Source of the DNA: Echinicola shivajiensis
GTDB taxonomy: Bacteria; Bacteroidota; Bacteroidia; Cytophagales; Cyclobacteriaceae
Direction of reading: 5' to 3'
Assembly (NCBI RefSeq): GCF_018642165.1
Contig: NZ_JAHHZM010000004.1
Location: 1-64,000, forward strand
Length of the DNA: 64,000 nt
The position numbers and the translations under genes are program-made. Position 1 is the stretch's first letter, and every line of letters begins with the position of its first letter. Of this stretch, positions 27,414 to 35,135 are shown one piece after another. Under the pieces are notes generated by a model. It was not told where the DNA came from. It saw only the letters and a list, made by a program, of their open reading frames with translations, and did no database searches.

Positions 27414-27902
27414 TTAGTTGTTAAAATACCTGTTTAACCAACTTTTCCTGGCAGGAATCAACCATTTGTTCTGTAAGTCTTCTTTTTTCTGAATGATTGG
27501 GTTGAAGACTTTGGTATTGCTGGTCAATGCACCAGACTGGATATGGCTTTTGATTTCTCCCAGGCTGCTGATGGTTACGTCATCTTGATATACGAAAGAA
27601 ATCTTGCCTTGGTCCAGTAGGTTGACCTTGAGTACTTCGTCCAGTTCCCTTAAGGTTTTTACCGAGCTGTCAATGGAGCATCCGCTGGCACCGAGTTTTG
27701 ATTCGTCCACAGATAGGATGATGAACTGATCATACTTAATGTCAAAAGAGGTTGGCATCAAATTACCATGAGTGTTCCATTGATTGCAGAATGCTGTTAA
27801 CCTGGATTCTACAAGTTGGATTTCCTCTGGGGTGAATTTTCTGTTGGCTTGGTAAACCCATACCCTTGCGGTGTCGGGCATCTCTTCAAATGGCAAATAC
27901 AT
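27414..27902 (-). CDS. Conserved Bacteroidota protein, often mislabelled 'ABC transporter ATPase'
   Basis: A 162-residue soluble protein starting MYLPFEEMPDTARVWVYQANRKF. Related proteins in Bacteroidota often carry the name ABC transporter ATPase, but there is no Walker A, Walker B or ABC signature here. A single conserved-looking motif, LGASGCSIDSS, contains the only well-placed Cys. No signal peptide or membrane helix is seen. Function unknown. It lies 54 bases upstream of the PorE-like gene on the same strand. Confidence 0.8.
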   Translation of the reverse strand: MYLPFEEMPDTARVWVYQANRKFTPEEIQLVESRLTAFCNQWNTHGNLMPTSFDIKYDQFIILSVDESKLGASGCSIDSSVKTLRELDEVLKVNLLDQGKISFVYQDDVTISSLGEIKSHIQSGALTSNTKVFNPIIQKKEDLQNKWLIPARKSWLNRYFNN

Positions 27903-28022
27903 ATAACTAATTAACTAAATTTCTTTTTTGAAATGTAAATCTAAGCAAATGGGTATAAAAAACCCTTCTTACCTAAAACGACAAAAAGGGGCAGAATGAT
28001 TCTTTGATCACTAAGTTTTTGG

Positions 28023-28220
28023 TCAATATGATCCTATTTTATCTTTTCTTCCAATTAAATAATAAAGTAATGAGCCAATGAAGGGAAGAAGGATAATGAC
28101 AATGACCCAAAGGAGTTTGGTGTTTTCTTCCCGAAACTTTGATTTTAGGACGTCCACCAAAGCCCAAACCATAAAGGCAAGTGGAAGGAGACTGAATAAA
28201 ATAAATATTAGTTTGAACAT
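28023..28220 (-). CDS. PLDc_N-domain small membrane protein (copy 2)
   Basis: A 65-residue protein with two membrane helices separated by a short loop (about 5-26 and 37-57). The pattern PLAFMVWALVDVLKS...LLWVIVIILLPFIGSLLYYLIGR is that of the PLDc_N (phospholipase D-nuclease N-terminal) family. There is no nuclease domain, as is usual for stand-alone members. It is a tandem paralogue of the gene 20 bases upstream. Function unknown. Confidence 0.85.
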   Translation of the reverse strand: MFKLIFILFSLLPLAFMVWALVDVLKSKFREENTKLLWVIVIILLPFIGSLLYYLIGRKDKIGSY

Positions 28221-28240
28221 ATAAAATAGAATTAGAGAGG

Positions 28241-28444
28241 CTAGATTTTATTGTTTCGACCAATGACCAGGTATAAAATTGATCCGATAAAAGGGACAAG
28301 AATGATGACAATGATCCAAATTATTTTTGTGTCACTGGAGGCAAATCGAGCTTGAATGACATCTACCAATGCCCAGATAAACAAAACGAGTGGGACGATG
28401 GTGAATAAAAAACCAAAAATTCCTAAAGAAAAGAAAGAGTCCAT
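28241..28444 (-). CDS. PLDc_N-domain small membrane protein (copy 1)
   Basis: A 67-residue two-helix membrane protein with IVPLVLFIWALVDVIQA and IIWIIVIILVPFIGSILYLVIGR, closely similar to the downstream copy. The shared order ALVDV-x4-F-x5-TK-WVIVIIL-PFIGS indicates a tandem duplication. A CATATTTG box near 28490 may be the promoter for both. Function unknown. Confidence 0.85.
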   Translation of the reverse strand: MDSFFSLGIFGFLFTIVPLVLFIWALVDVIQARFASSDTKIIWIIVIILVPFIGSILYLVIGRNNKI

Positions 28445-28553
28445 ATTTTAATTTTTATGAGTTGACGGTTTTGTCTCGTCGTTCTATGGTCAAATATGAA
28501 GTTATACCAATTTAAAGGAAAAGAATGATAAAAAGTTAATATAATTCAGGGAC

Positions 28554-29348
28554 TTAAGAAAGTCCCTGATCTTTTGCGATTAACTCGGCCAAGTCAAATA
28601 CCTTGACCTCATTTTCTTTTTCTTTGTTTTTGACACCGTCAGACATCATGGTTAAGCAGAAAGGACATCCCACTGCAATTGCTGAAGCACCGGTTTTTAG
28701 GGCTTCTTCTGTTCTTTCGATATTAATGTCTTTTTTGCCTTCTTCAGGTTCTTTGAACATTTGTGCCCCTCCGGCACCACAGCAAAGACCCTTGGTGCGG
28801 CATCGCTTCATTTCCACCAATTCAATGTCCAGGGCCTTGATTACTTCTCGGGGAGCCTCGTAAACATTATTGGCCCTGCCGAGGTAGCAGGAATCATGGA
28901 AAGTGATTTTCTTGCCTTTAAAATCACCGCCGCCTTTCAGGACTATTTTTCCATCATTGATCAGGCTTTGTAGAAACTGGCTATGGTGTATTACTTCATA
29001 CGCCCCACCCAAGGCAGGGTATTCATTTTTGATGGTGTTAAAGCAATGTGGACAGGCAGTTACTACCTTTTTTACATTGTATCCGTTCATTACTTGGATA
29101 TTGGCTACTGCCTGCATTTGGAATAGGAATTCATTTCCAGCCCTTCTTGCTGGATCTCCTGTACAGGTTTCTTCAGGTCCAAGGACTGCAAAACTCACCC
29201 CTACTTTATTTAGGATTTTTACAAATGCTTGGGTGACGGCTTTGTATCTATCATCAAAGGACCCAGCACAACCTACCCAAAAAAGGATTTCAGGCGATTC
29301 ACCTGAAGCAGCCATTTCGGCCATGGTGGGGACTTTATAATTTGACAT
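28554..29348 (-). CDS. CCG-domain iron-sulfur oxidoreductase subunit
   Basis: A 264-residue cytoplasmic protein with two cysteine-rich CCG domains, as in HdrB, GlcF and LutA. Domain one has WVGCAGSFDD, CTGDPARR and ACPHC. Domain two has FHDSCYLGR, GLCCGAGGAQMF and GCPFC. Such domains bind a non-cubane or regular 4Fe-4S cluster. The ATG at 29348 (MSNYKV) is preferred over one seven codons upstream, which lies in the gap. It follows the membrane 4Fe-4S gene and probably forms one complex with it. The electron donor and acceptor are unknown. Confidence 0.9.
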   Translation of the reverse strand: MSNYKVPTMAEMAASGESPEILFWVGCAGSFDDRYKAVTQAFVKILNKVGVSFAVLGPEETCTGDPARRAGNEFLFQMQAVANIQVMNGYNVKKVVTACPHCFNTIKNEYPALGGAYEVIHHSQFLQSLINDGKIVLKGGGDFKGKKITFHDSCYLGRANNVYEAPREVIKALDIELVEMKRCRTKGLCCGAGGAQMFKEPEEGKKDINIERTEEALKTGASAIAVGCPFCLTMMSDGVKNKEKENEVKVFDLAELIAKDQGLS

Positions 29349-29397
29349 ATTTCTGTATTTTAAATTCAATTGTTAATAGTAGGAAATGGATGTTCCC

Positions 29398-30732
29398 TTA
29401 TTTCATTTCTTCGTCCTTCACACTCTCAGCCCAATTAAATCGATCAGATGGAGGGAATTTCCATGGCGAAAAACTGGTCTCCATATTTTGGAACATCGCA
29501 TTCCATTGGGCTGGAGAGCCACTCTCTTCCATAGCCACATAGCGACGCATCTGTAGGATGATGGATAGTGGATCTATGTTGACCGGACAGGCTTCCACAC
29601 AGGCATTACAGCTAGTGCAGGCATTGATCTCTTCTTTGCTAATATAGTCACCCAAGAGTGATTTTCCATCTTCGAGTCCTTTACCGCCCGCATCAATACT
29701 TTTACCTACTTCTTCAGCACGGTCTCTGACATCCATCATGATTTTTCTCGGCGAAAGTTTTTTGCCTGTGATATTGGCGGGACATTCTGATGTACATCTT
29801 CCGCATTCAGTACAGGAATAGGCGTTCATAACATTGATCCAGCTAAGGTCATTGATGTCTTTGGCGCCAAAGCGAGCGATCTCTGCAGGGGTTTCGTTGC
29901 CTCCTTCAGTTGGGATGCCCAACATCATGTTGACCTCATTGGTGACCTCTGGCATATTGGCGATTTCCCCTTTAGGCTTAAGGTTTGAATACCAAGTATT
30001 AGGGAAAGCAAGGAAAATATGCAGGTGCTTAGAGTAGGTGACATAAATGGCAAAGCCTAATATCCCGATGATATGAAACCACCAGGCAAAGCGCTCTACA
30101 AATATTAGGGTGCCTTCACCCATGTTCACAAACAATGGTTTGATCAAGCCGCTAAAGAAAAGAGGGCCTAAGGCTATATAATGTTCGGTCCCTTTTTCTG
30201 CCAGTATCTGGTCTGTAGCATTCATAGAAAGTATCGCTACCATCAAGATGATCTCGATGACCAATATCAAGTTGGCATCTAAAGCTGGCCAGCCTTTAAG
30301 TTCTGGCATGGTCAGGCGAGGGACTTTGGTGATATTTCTTCTGATTAGAAATACCAGGCAAGAAGCCATTACGCCTACTGCCAGTAGTTCGAAGAAGTTC
30401 ATGGCAAAGGTATAGGCTCCCCCAAGTAGAGGAGCGAAAATCCGGTGTTGGCCAAATATTCCATCAATGATAAATTCAGCCACTTCCAAATTGATGACAA
30501 TAAAGCCAACATAAACTAATAGGTGGAGTAATGCAGGAAGTACTCTTTTGAACATTTTCTGTTGGCCAAATGCCACTAGTGCCATGGTCTTCCATCTTTC
30601 TGAAGATTGATCATTTCTGGTTTCTGTTTTACCCAGGAAAATGTTCCTTTTCAAGAAGGAAATCCTTTTGTAAAGAACGTATCCTGCAGCTGCAAAAACC
30701 AAAATAAAAATTACCTGAGGTAAGATGTTCAT
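29398..30732 (-). CDS. Membrane 4Fe-4S redox protein (HdrE/NarI-like plus ferredoxin domain)
   Basis: A 444-residue protein. The N-terminal half has about five to six membrane helices (3-22, 70-90, 105-130, 155-175, 190-205, 215-235), including histidines in WWFHIIGILGF and LLHLLVYVGF that could ligate haem b. The C-terminal half has two classic clusters, CTECGRCTSECP (about 320) and CTSCNACVEACP (about 385). Together with the CCG protein 50 bases downstream it looks like a membrane quinone-linked oxidoreductase. The physiological substrate is not evident. Confidence 0.9.
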   Translation of the reverse strand: MNILPQVIFILVFAAAGYVLYKRISFLKRNIFLGKTETRNDQSSERWKTMALVAFGQQKMFKRVLPALLHLLVYVGFIVINLEVAEFIIDGIFGQHRIFAPLLGGAYTFAMNFFELLAVGVMASCLVFLIRRNITKVPRLTMPELKGWPALDANLILVIEIILMVAILSMNATDQILAEKGTEHYIALGPLFFSGLIKPLFVNMGEGTLIFVERFAWWFHIIGILGFAIYVTYSKHLHIFLAFPNTWYSNLKPKGEIANMPEVTNEVNMMLGIPTEGGNETPAEIARFGAKDINDLSWINVMNAYSCTECGRCTSECPANITGKKLSPRKIMMDVRDRAEEVGKSIDAGGKGLEDGKSLLGDYISKEEINACTSCNACVEACPVNIDPLSIILQMRRYVAMEESGSPAQWNAMFQNMETSFSPWKFPPSDRFNWAESVKDEEMK

Positions 30733-30788
30733 ATTGAATTGGTTAATGATTTTTGTTTAAAATTCTTTAATTTTTTTTGTCTCTAGGG

Positions 30789-30819
30789 TTTGCATGGAAA
30801 ATATGTTTGATTACCTTTG
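30789..30819 (+). promoter_or_regulatory. Promoter of tRNA-Phe
   Basis: TTTG (30789-30792) is followed after 19 bases by TACCTTTG (30812-30819), a full match to the Bacteroidota -33/-7 consensus, 14 bases before the tRNA 5' end. Confidence 0.88.
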
Positions 30820-30833
30820 CATCACTTTACAAC

Positions 30834-30906
30834 GGTGATGTAGCTCAGTTGGTAGAGCATCGGACTGAAAATCCGTGAGTCGGTGGTTCGAGCCCACTCA
30901 TCACCA
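30834..30906 (+). tRNA. tRNA-Phe (anticodon GAA)
   Basis: The 73-base sequence folds as a cloverleaf with a perfect seven-pair acceptor (GGTGATG/CATCACC), D arm GCTC/GAGC, anticodon loop CTGAAAA with anticodon GAA, a five-base variable loop and T arm GGTGG-TTCGAGC-CCACT. Pair 27-43 is T-T. CCA is not encoded. Promoter upstream and terminator downstream are both clear. Confidence 0.98.
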
Positions 30907-30907
30907 C

Positions 30908-30936
30908 AAGCCTTGAAGCGATTCAAGGCTTTTTTT
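30908..30936 (+). terminator. Terminator of tRNA-Phe
   Basis: A perfect 10-bp stem AAGCCTTGAA / TTCAAGGCTT with a GCGA loop runs into seven T, directly after the tRNA. Confidence 0.93.
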
Positions 30937-31244
30937 ATGCCCTTTTTCCAATGTCTTGTTTTTGATATAGTTAGGTAGAAATTCATGTTCTTTTACTGAC
31001 TTTTTATTGTGGCAACGCTGATATGTCAGCATACTCTTTGGTTTACGACTATAAAATTAATCTATTTTGATGGAATGGTGGTTATGTTGCAATGATGAAT
31101 TTGCTTTAGGTGGTTCGAGGGCATTTTTCCCATATAAGTAAGGATTTAAGAATTGACTTTTAATTAGCGATCATTTTAAGGAGGTTTGTAAATTATTTTT
31201 CAGAAAACTGTAACATTTGGAATATAGGATCATTATCTACATGA
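30937..31244. other. Intergenic region before the ECF sigma operon
   Basis: About 308 bases without a gene. No exact TAnnTTTG box was found in front of the sigma gene; TAACATTTG at about 31210 has one extra base. This would fit a promoter recognised by the operon's own ECF sigma rather than the housekeeping sigma. A short hairpin GCTGA-TATG-TCAGC lies near 31018-31031. No open frame of note. Confidence 0.4.
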
Positions 31245-31733
31245 ATGAAGACATTTTTTGAGGCGTATATATGGACCCTGCGTGGCAAGCTTTACCGCAT
31301 GGCCTATCTCTGGTTAAAGGACAGGGCTGAGGCTGAGGATGTGGTGCAGGAGGCTTTGGAGAAAGCCTGGGCGAACAGGGCTGCGCTACAAAAAATGGAT
31401 AATTCGGTCGGCTGGATGGTCAGAGTTGTTAAAAACCAAAGCTTACAGCGGCTTAGGGAACGCCAAAAATGGGTGGTAGTAGATAATCAGGAAGACATAG
31501 TCGATGTTTTGCTAGAAAGTCCAGAGGAGTTGTCTCCAGCTGTTAAAATGGTGTTTAGGTTTCTTAAGGAGCTTCCCGAAAAACAAAAGGAAGTGTTTCA
31601 GTTAAGAGAAGTGGAGGGCTTGACCTATGAAGAGATTGCTGAATATATGGAGATATCTGTAGAGCAAGTAAAGGTGAGTCTTTTCAGGGCAAGAAAGAAG
31701 TTGCGCTCATTTATGTTAAACCAAAAGAAATGA
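31245..31733 (+). CDS. ECF-type RNA polymerase sigma factor
   Basis: A 162-residue sigma-70 family protein with region 2 (about 10-75: RMAYLWLKDRAEAEDVVQEALEKAW) and region 4 (about 105-158: LPEKQKEVFQLREVEGLTYEEIAEYMEISVEQVKVSLFRARKKL). It lacks regions 1 and 3, as ECF sigma factors do. The ATG at 31245 is used; the ATG four bases earlier is out of frame. Its stop overlaps the start of a one-helix membrane protein, the usual sigma/anti-sigma arrangement, and two DUF4252 genes follow. It probably controls this operon and other genes. Confidence 0.93.
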   Translation: MKTFFEAYIWTLRGKLYRMAYLWLKDRAEAEDVVQEALEKAWANRAALQKMDNSVGWMVRVVKNQSLQRLRERQKWVVVDNQEDIVDVLLESPEELSPAVKMVFRFLKELPEKQKEVFQLREVEGLTYEEIAEYMEISVEQVKVSLFRARKKLRSFMLNQKK

Positions 31734-32170
31734 TGAAAAAGCAATTAGAGCGTTTACTGGATAAATACTACCAAGGGGAAACTTCCTTGGAGGAAGAAGT
31801 CCAGTTAAAGGATTTACTAAAGAGCTCAGAAGGTTTTGAAGAGGAAAAAATGTTTTTCTTCGGGCTGAAAGAGCTCAGGTCGGAAGAGCCAAGTAAAAGG
31901 CCTACACCAAAAGAAGGTAGGAATTTGGTCAATTGGCAACGTTATGCTGCGGTGATGGTGGCCATACTTTCTATTAGCTGGCTTTTTTATAAGGAGTATC
32001 AGGAACAAAAAGAAGAAAGAGCATATCTGCAGGTAGTGGAAGCATTGTCCATGATTCAGGATAATATGCAAAAAGGTACTTCCTCATTGAAGGTAATGGA
32101 TGATATGAAGCATTTAAATAAGACCAATGAATTGTTTAGGATTGAAAAAATAGAAGAGGAGAAGCAATGA
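31730..32170 (+). CDS. Single-pass membrane protein, probable anti-sigma factor
   Basis: A 146-residue protein with an acidic/helical N-terminal cytoplasmic part (about 1-70), one membrane helix (about 72-88, YAAVMVAILSISWLFY) and a helical periplasmic tail. It overlaps the sigma gene by four bases and the following DUF4252 gene by four bases, so all three are translationally coupled. No zinc anti-sigma (HxxxCxxC) motif is present. The anti-sigma role is inferred from position and topology, not from a recognised domain. Confidence 0.75.
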   Translation: MMKKQLERLLDKYYQGETSLEEEVQLKDLLKSSEGFEEEKMFFFGLKELRSEEPSKRPTPKEGRNLVNWQRYAAVMVAILSISWLFYKEYQEQKEERAYLQVVEALSMIQDNMQKGTSSLKVMDDMKHLNKTNELFRIEKIEEEKQ

Positions 32171-32703
32171 AGAAATTGATAAGCATATTGATAATGATGT
32201 TGATGTTCAGTGCTGTGCAAGCACAGGATGATGCCATAGTGAAGTTCTTTTCCAAGTATATGGAAGACGATGCCTTTTCCAGGGTGTATATCAGTCCTAA
32301 AATGATGCAGATGGCGGGAGGTTTTTTAAAGTCTGCAGCCAATGATGGTGAAGATCAGGATGCACAAGAAATGGGGGAGTTGATTTCCAAAGTAAAAGGT
32401 ATTAGAATCCTCAGTGCTGAGGAGGTTGATGGAATGAAGCTTTATGAAGAAGCCATGAGTACCCTGAATAAGAACAAATACGAGGACCTTATGGATGTGC
32501 AGGACAAAAGCAGCAGCTTAAAATTTATGGTCAGGGAAGAGGACGGGAAAGTTGCAGAATTATTAATGATTTCTGGTTCAAAGGCTGAATTTACATTATT
32601 GAGCATGCTGGGTAGATTTACCTATGCTGACCTGAATATACTGGCGGAGAAAACAGATTTACCGGGGATGAATGAATACAGCTCGGGTAAAAAGAATAAA
32701 TAA
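32167..32703 (+). CDS. DUF4252-family secreted protein (first copy)
   Basis: A 178-residue exported protein; signal peptide MKKLISILIMMLMFSAVQAQ, cleaved at about residue 20. The mature part starts VKFFSKYMEDDAFSRVYISPKMMQM, a DUF4252 signature, with a conserved-looking LMDVQDKSSSLKFMVREEDGKVAELLMI core. DUF4252 is confined mainly to Bacteroidota and has no assigned function. Its place behind a sigma and a membrane anti-sigma-like protein suggests an envelope signal or target of that regulon. Start overlaps the previous stop by four bases. Confidence 0.85.
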   Translation: MKKLISILIMMLMFSAVQAQDDAIVKFFSKYMEDDAFSRVYISPKMMQMAGGFLKSAANDGEDQDAQEMGELISKVKGIRILSAEEVDGMKLYEEAMSTLNKNKYEDLMDVQDKSSSLKFMVREEDGKVAELLMISGSKAEFTLLSMLGRFTYADLNILAEKTDLPGMNEYSSGKKNK

Positions 32704-32733
32704 TAAAGGAACCTAACATTAAAATAAGAGAAA

Positions 32734-33207
32734 ATGAAAAAGTTATTCTTAATCCTGGCAATGATGAGCATGGGGGTTTTAGCACAAGCTCAGAGTAAAA
32801 GTGTAGCCGCTTTATATGAAAAATACAAAGGTGATGATGAGTTTTTCCATTTGGACTTGGCTGGGAGCTTTTTTGATTTCGCCGATGGATTTAATATTGA
32901 TTTGGATGATGAAGGAATGGAAGCCATTGCAAAATCAGTGGAAAGGATGAAGTTATTTAAGTTGCCTGTTTCTGGGGATGCTGCAAAGGCTGATTTCAAA
33001 GTACTTCAAAAGAGCTTGAAAAAAGAGAAATATGATGTGCTGATGGAAATGTCAGAAAAGGACAGTGAGATTGTTTTTTATTCTAAAGGCGGGGATACCA
33101 TTAGTGATTTAGTGTTGATGATTGGTGGAAATGGTGATGATAGTCATATTGTAATTGAATTGGAAGGGGCATTTGAAAGTAAAAAATTGGCTAAGGCCTT
33201 TCCATGA
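32734..33207 (+). CDS. DUF4252-family secreted protein (second copy)
   Basis: A 157-residue exported protein with signal peptide ending VLAQAQ (about residue 19). The layout matches the first copy (ALYEKYKGDDEFFHLDLAG..., LMEMSEKDSEIVFYSKGGDTISDLVLMIGG), but the two have diverged considerably. It lies 30 bases after the first copy and ends the operon, 41 bases before a strong terminator. Function unknown; it probably works in the same envelope process. Confidence 0.82.
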   Translation: MKKLFLILAMMSMGVLAQAQSKSVAALYEKYKGDDEFFHLDLAGSFFDFADGFNIDLDDEGMEAIAKSVERMKLFKLPVSGDAAKADFKVLQKSLKKEKYDVLMEMSEKDSEIVFYSKGGDTISDLVLMIGGNGDDSHIVIELEGAFESKKLAKAFP

Positions 33208-33248
33208 GAAGACTGGAGGTCATGTAATAAAAATAGTGCCCTATAATT

Positions 33249-33282
33249 AAAAAGCTACTTCCTTGAGGAAGTAGCTTTTTTT
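33249..33282. terminator. Bidirectional terminator of the sigma/DUF4252 operon and the opposite micro-ORF
   Basis: A 14-bp perfect stem AAAAAGCTACTTCC / GGAAGTAGCTTTTT with loop TTGA has A and T runs on both sides. It stops the operon on the plus strand and can stop a minus-strand transcript that covers the 22-codon ORF at 33344-33412. Confidence 0.94.
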
Positions 33283-33343
33283 CATTCATTAGGTTACAAT
33301 TGAAAATACAGTAATCTAATGATTTTAAGGATTAACACTTAAA

Positions 33344-33412
33344 TTATAAACCGCCCAAAAGGCCAGATAATAGTTCTATAATAGTGCCAAGTAAGTTTGA
33401 AATAAGGTCCAT
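33344..33412 (-). CDS. 22-residue hydrophobic amphipathic micro-peptide (candidate)
   Basis: A 22-codon frame runs from an ATG at 33412 to a TAA at 33344-33346. The peptide begins MDLISNLLGTI and ends in ELLSGLLGGL; it is almost all Leu, Ile, Gly and Ser with one Asp and one Glu, and would form an amphipathic helix. An A-rich stretch (AACAACAAAAATC) precedes the ATG, as in many Bacteroidota genes. A near-consensus TAGTTTTA box lies about 20 bases upstream, and a strong terminator follows about 60 bases after the stop. I recognise no family. It could be a membrane-active peptide, a signalling peptide or a chance ORF. Confidence 0.45.
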   Translation of the reverse strand: MDLISNLLGTIIELLSGLLGGL

Positions 33413-33851
33413 GATTTTTGTTGTTTAAAACTAATTTTGTCTACTCTAAAAAAATGGTTTTCGACATCCCCAATTAAATAGTATTTCACCGGTGAGTTAT
33501 TTATGATACTAATATAATAGCCTTACCTCTTAAATTTTTTTATAAGAAAAGTATTGTAAAATAGTTGTAAAGTACAAACTGACTGTTTTGTAAACATGTA
33601 TTTGTATTTTGAAATTGCTAGGTTGGTTTTAAAAGTTTTTGAAGTAGAATAGTGTTAAGGAATGCAAAGAATGGATGTAATCTTTATGGTTAAAAATGTA
33701 ATCCAAAAAACATGGTGTTGGCTTTTATACCTTCATGTTTCTATTTGAAAAAAAATGGAAATTTTTCACAAAGTTTGCAAAAAGATTTTTAAACTGGCTT
33801 TAGCGGAGTGATTTCTAAGTATTCATTGCTTTCTTGATCATGCTTTAGATA
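33413..33851. other. AT-rich non-coding region beside the micro-ORF
   Basis: About 440 bases with no convincing gene on either strand. It contains an eight-base palindrome CACCGGTG near 33488-33495 inside otherwise AT-rich DNA. Short frames of 18-24 codons occur but lack any supporting context. Confidence 0.4.
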
Positions 33852-33892
33852 TAAAAAAAAAGGAGCGTGAAATCAATTTTTCAGGCTCCTTT
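33852..33892 (-). terminator. Terminator of the pseudouridine synthase gene
   Basis: On the minus strand AAGGAGC and TGAAA arms pair with TTTCA and GCTCCTT, with a single mismatch in the stem, and end in eight or more T. It lies about 20 bases after the stop at 33914. Confidence 0.88.
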
Positions 33893-33913
33893 GTTGAGAG
33901 AAAATAAGTGTTC

Positions 33914-35083
33914 TTATTTTTTGAAGTATTTCAGGTTGATGACCTCTTTTTCCGTTAAGAATCTCCAAGAGCCTCTAGAAAGGTCTTTTTTGGTAAGTCC
34001 AGCGTACATTACCCTGTCTAGGGCAATGACTTCATAACCAAGGTGAGCAAATATTCTTCTTACAATTCTATTTTTACCTACGTGAATTTCAATACCCAAT
34101 ATGGTTCTATCCTTAGATAGGACCTGTAAATCATCTACATGGACAGAACCATCTTCTAGGGTCAGATCTTCTAGGATCTCATCGACATGCGTTTTAGAAA
34201 TAGGCTTATCCAATGTCACCTGATAAATCTTTTTGATTTTTTCAGACGGATGGGAAAGTTTAGATGCTAAGTCGCCATCATTGGTGAAAAGCAAAAGTCC
34301 GGTAGTATTTCTGTCTAATCTACCTACAGGGAATATCCTTTCATCACAAGCTGAACTCACCAAATGCATAACCGTTTTACGGTTCATTGGGTCGTCGGTA
34401 GTGGTGATGAAATCTTTAGGCTTGTTCAGCAATACATATACAGGTTTCTCAGGATTGATCAACTTGCCTTTGTAGATTACCTTATCAGTGATCTGAACTC
34501 TGTGACCAAGTTCAGTTATTACCTCACCATTTACCTTGATTTCGCCTGCTTCTATTAATTTGTCTGCATCTCTTCTAGAGCAGATCCCTGCATTGGCGAT
34601 ATATTTGTTTAATCGAAGTTCTTTGCTTGGAGATTTGCCCATTTTTTTCTCCACCTTCTTCAGGTCGTAATCAGGTTTTTCCTCCTGGTTGGTTTGGGCG
34701 GTTTTGAAAAAGCGGTTGTTCTTAAACTTAGAAGATTTATTTCGACCTTTGTCTTCAATTTTTTCAGTGCCGAATACAGGTCTTTGATCCTTGCCTCTAC
34801 CTTTATAGATAGTTTTGAATTTGCCTTCTTGCTCTTTTCTAGGGGCTTCTTTATTAAACTCGCTAGGGTCTTTTTTGTATTTTTTTAATGGGGAAAAGCT
34901 GCTGTTTCCTTCATTTTCAGCACTTTTTCCATAGGGTTTTTGTCCTGGTTTAAAACGGTCTGATCTAGATTCATTCCTGTTTTTACTTCCGTAGGGCTTT
35001 CTTCCAGTTTTTTTATTAGAACCTGAAAAACCTGTTCTTTCCCCTCTTAGCCCCTCTTTGTTATTCCTATTATGCTTTTTCAT
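33914..35083 (-). CDS. rRNA pseudouridine synthase, RsuA/RluB family, with long basic N-terminal extension
   Basis: Converts a specific uridine of 23S (RluB/RluE/F-type) or 16S rRNA to pseudouridine. The enzyme core spans about 154-389 of the 389 residues: S4 RNA-binding domain (ELRLNKYIANAGICSRRDADKLIEAG) and catalytic domain with VGRLDRNTTGLLLFTNDG, where Asp257 is the nucleophile. The first 150 residues are low-complexity and rich in Lys, Arg, Asn, Gly and Ser, resembling an unstructured RNA-binding tail. Such extensions are common in Bacteroidota RluB-like proteins. The exact target uridine cannot be told from sequence. Confidence 0.92.
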   Translation of the reverse strand: MKKHNRNNKEGLRGERTGFSGSNKKTGRKPYGSKNRNESRSDRFKPGQKPYGKSAENEGNSSFSPLKKYKKDPSEFNKEAPRKEQEGKFKTIYKGRGKDQRPVFGTEKIEDKGRNKSSKFKNNRFFKTAQTNQEEKPDYDLKKVEKKMGKSPSKELRLNKYIANAGICSRRDADKLIEAGEIKVNGEVITELGHRVQITDKVIYKGKLINPEKPVYVLLNKPKDFITTTDDPMNRKTVMHLVSSACDERIFPVGRLDRNTTGLLLFTNDGDLASKLSHPSEKIKKIYQVTLDKPISKTHVDEILEDLTLEDGSVHVDDLQVLSKDRTILGIEIHVGKNRIVRRIFAHLGYEVIALDRVMYAGLTKKDLSRGSWRFLTEKEVINLKYFKK

Positions 35084-35135
35084 AGTGTTGCAGCATCTCT
35101 GCTGTATCTTAAATATTAAAATGCTAATCTAAATA

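Noticed and set aside
28039-28311. 90-codon minus-strand frame across the PLDc_N pair
   Set aside because: It spans two genuine membrane-protein genes in another frame; the PLDc_N frames are clearly the real ones.
33488-33495. CACCGGTG palindrome in AT-rich DNA
   Set aside because: Eight bases is too short to support a site without a second copy or a known binding protein.
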